From assembly GCA_050698355.1 (NCBI GenBank), contig JBOHBN010000404.1, forward strand, positions 1 through 16,181: a stretch of DNA of 16,181 nt. The letters are read 5' to 3'. The notes below the pieces were generated by a model. The model was not told the origin of the DNA. It saw only the letters and a list, made by a program, of their open reading frames with translations, and did not search any database. Position numbers and translations under genes: made by a program. Below, one piece after another: positions 14,617-16,181 of this stretch (positions within the stretch are counted from its first letter, which is position 1; every line of letters starts with the position of its first letter). The stretch is from JBOHBN01 sp050698355 (GTDB lineage: Bacteria; Actinomycetota; Actinomycetes; Streptosporangiales; WHST01).

Positions 14617-14900
14617 TGAACGAGCCACCTGCGATCGAAGAATTCGAGGGCTTGCTCTCCCGGGCGACAAAGCTGGTCCAGTCGCCTGCGCCAGTCCTAT
14701 CGCAAGCCAGGTACCGCTTGTGATCACCGAGGGCAACTGCCTACTCGTCGATCACCCTCCATGGACCGCTATCCGCGGACTGCTCGATGACGCCTGGTAC
14801 CTCGACCCGGACAGTCCAACCCGTATAGACGGGCTCGTACGACGACATGTTGCGTTCGGCAAGACCGAAACTGCAGCACGAATCACGGTCGCGTACTGGT
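14616..14900 (+). pseudogene. FrcK-like P-loop nucleoside/sugar kinase pseudogene (large internal deletion)
   Basis: Remnant of a phosphoribulokinase/uridine-kinase-type kinase of about 200-220 aa. A GTG at 14616 starts VNEPPAIEEFEGLLSRATKL, which resembles the N-terminal helix of these kinases, but the following Walker A loop (GxxGxGKS) is absent. After about 14700 a different frame gives PLVITEGNCLLVDHPPW, AIRGLLDDAWYLDPDSPTRI and RRHVAFGKTETAAR, matching the family's TEGNYLLL...W.....LLDE.WYLD and RHV.FGK C-terminal region. About 100 codons, including the ATP-binding loop, are therefore missing, and the two parts are out of frame. Past about 14880 the expected C-terminal sequence is no longer recognisable. 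The position directly after the ATPase gene matches frcBCAK-type operons. Limits of the remnant are approximate. Confidence 0.72.
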
Positions 14901-14924
14901 CGGGTGGCCAGGTCGGCCACGCAG

Positions 14925-14930
14925 TACCCT
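14925..14930 (+). promoter_or_regulatory. Leaderless-promoter -10 box of secA2
   Basis: TACCCT fits TANNNT and is followed by exactly 7 nt and then the ATG at 14938. No Shine-Dalgarno sequence is present, so a leaderless secA2 message is likely. No good -35 hexamer is visible. Confidence 0.5.
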
Positions 14931-14937
14931 CGTGGCA

Positions 14938-16181
14938 ATGGCGAGTTTGCGGAAACGAGTCTCCGGACGGATCCGGCGGATGCTCGACCGCACCGGCGCA
15001 GTCGACCTGGAGTCCTACCGGTCACTGCTGCCGCGCATCGCCGCCCGCGAAGACGGCCTGCGCGACCTTCCCGCCGACGAGCTGACCGCCGCGGCGGGCA
15101 AGCTCGGCGCGGCCGCCAGCGGATCGTTCACCGACGACCAGCTGATGGAACTGTGCGCCCTCGGCCGGGAGGCGGCCCGCCGTGGCCTCGACGAGCGGCC
15201 GTACGACGTGCAGCTGCTCGGCACCCTCGCCATGGTCGGCGGGCACGTCGCGGAGATGGCCACCGGCGAGGGCAAGACGCTGTCCGGAGCGCTGGCGGCC
15301 AGCGGGTACGCGCTGCTCGGCCGGGACGTGCACGTACTGTCCGTCAACGACTACCTGGCCAGGCGCGACGCGGAGTGGATGCGGCCGGTGTACGGGTTGC
15401 TCGGGCTCACCACCGGATGGATCGGCCAGGACTCCACGCCGGACGAGCGCCGCGCCGCGTACGCCGCCGACGTCGCGTACGTCTCGGTCAGCGAGGTCGG
15501 CTTCGACGTGCTGCGCGACCGGCTCGCGACCGACGTGTCCGAGCTCGTCGTCCCCGGGCAGGACGTTGCCCTGGTCGACGAGGCGGATTCGGTGCTCGTC
15601 GACGAGGCGCGGGTGCCGCTGGTGCTCGCCGGAGCTGCCGACAGCGGCGTCGCCGACGATGGCATGGCCGCGCTGGTCAAGACGCTGCGGGCCAGGCGCG
15701 ACTACGAGGTCGACGCCGACAAGCGCACCGTCCACCTCACCGAGGCCGGTGCGCGGGCGATCGAGGAGGCGCTGGGCGGCATCGACCTGTACGCGGCCGA
15801 CCAGCTCCAGACGCTGGCTGCGGTCCAGGCAGCCCTGCACGCGCGGGTGCTGCTGTCGCGCGACGTCGACTACGTCGTGCGCGACGGGCGGGTGCAGCTC
15901 GTCGACGACTCGCGCGGCCGGGTGGCCAGGTTGCAACGCTGGCCGGACGGACTGCAGGCCGCGGTCGAGGCCAAGGAAGGCCTTACCGCCAGCGAGACCG
16001 GTGAGATCCTCGACACCCTGACTGTCCAGGCGCTCGTGCGCCGGTACGCCACCGCATGCGGCATGACCGGCACCGCGATGGCCGCGGCGGAACAGTTCCG
16101 CGAGTTCTATGCGCTCGAGATCGCGGTGGTACCGCCGAACCGGCCGTGCATACGCACGGACGAGCCGGACCGCCTGTACGC
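14938..16181 (+). CDS. secA2: Accessory Sec translocase ATPase SecA2, N-terminal part (continues past window)
   Basis: Motor ATPase that drives export of a subset of proteins through SecYEG. The 414 visible residues open without a stop to the right edge. They show Walker A MATGEGKTLSG (107-117), SVNDYLARRDAEWM (135-148), Walker B LVDEADSVLVDEAR (212-225), the preprotein cross-linking domain including YEVDADKRTVHLTEAG (about 260), and GMTGTAMAAAEQF near 378. The SecA1-type TNNEFGFDYLRDN motif is replaced by VSVSEVGFDVLRDRL, and the cross-linking region is compact, both fitting actinobacterial SecA2 (about 770-800 aa) rather than housekeeping SecA1. The start ATG sits 7 nt after a TANNNT box. 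It is immediately downstream of the kinase remnant but probably independently transcribed. Confidence 0.9.
   Translation, partial: MASLRKRVSGRIRRMLDRTGAVDLESYRSLLPRIAAREDGLRDLPADELTAAAGKLGAAASGSFTDDQLMELCALGREAARRGLDERPYDVQLLGTLAMVGGHVAEMATGEGKTLSGALAASGYALLGRDVHVLSVNDYLARRDAEWMRPVYGLLGLTTGWIGQDSTPDERRAAYAADVAYVSVSEVGFDVLRDRLATDVSELVVPGQDVALVDEADSVLVDEARVPLVLAGAADSGVADDGMAALVKTLRARRDYEVDADKRTVHLTEAGARAIEEALGGIDLYAADQLQTLAAVQAALHARVLLSRDVDYVVRDGRVQLVDDSRGRVARLQRWPDGLQAAVEAKEGLTASETGEILDTLTVQALVRRYATACGMTGTAMAAAEQFREFYALEIAVVPPNRPCIRTDEPDRLY

Noticed and set aside
14847..16004. Long plus-strand open frame (385 codons) overlapping secA2
   Set aside because: Arg/Ala/Gly-rich translation in a shadow frame; the secA2 frame carries Walker A, Walker B and GMTGTA.
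1..16181. CRISPR array, tRNA, rRNA, riboswitch or phage genes
   Set aside because: No regularly spaced repeats, no recognisable RNA-gene sequences and no phage-type proteins were found by reading.

Overview
The window is about 16.2 kb of high-GC DNA with dense, short-spaced genes, GTG starts, TANNNT -10 boxes placed just before start codons, and families typical of Actinomycetota (large SARP/NB-ARC regulator, RNHCP protein, DUF2277, mycothiol-type maleylpyruvate isomerase fold, SecA2). I see no rRNA, tRNA, CRISPR array, intact insertion sequence or phage gene, and I cannot name the genus.

Layout. 1-801 (minus) is the N-terminal part of an M20 metallopeptidase, cut by the window edge. It is divergent from a DrrA/DrrB-type drug-export ABC transporter (957-2759). 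The gap between them carries two TetR-type palindromes that overlap the likely divergent promoters. 2777-5986 (minus), convergent with drrB, is a 1069-aa SARP-NB-ARC-helical-repeat regulator. Divergent from it, an AraC-type regulator (6079-6846) overlaps a DinB/MDMPI-fold gene (6843-7391) by 4 bp, and a 12-TM MFS exporter follows (7414-8625). On the minus strand, DUF2277 and peptide deformylase form a 4-bp-overlapping pair (9511 to 8634).

9532-9961 is a small gene graveyard with a YciI-family gene carrying an internal deletion and frameshift (minus) and the C-terminal tail of a Crp/Fnr regulator with a frameshift (plus). An RNHCP zinc-ribbon protein follows (9973-10311, minus) with an ambiguous start.

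10478-14591 is a carbohydrate uptake locus. A LacI-family repressor (minus) is divergent from a lipoprotein sugar-binding protein, permease and single-domain ATPase resembling FrcB, FrcC and FrcA. A tandem LacI operator in the gap overlaps the -35 of the predicted transporter promoter. Directly after the ATPase, where frc-type operons carry a P-loop kinase (FrcK-like), there is only a deleted and frameshifted kinase remnant (14616 to about 14900). The window ends inside secA2 (14938 onward), encoding the accessory Sec ATPase, which appears to be read from a leaderless promoter lying just past the kinase remnant.

The genes are mostly ordinary families. I did not find a convincing undescribed multi-gene system. 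The most useful observations are the operator architectures, the three decayed genes, the uncertain RNHCP start and the cluster of predicted leaderless promoters.
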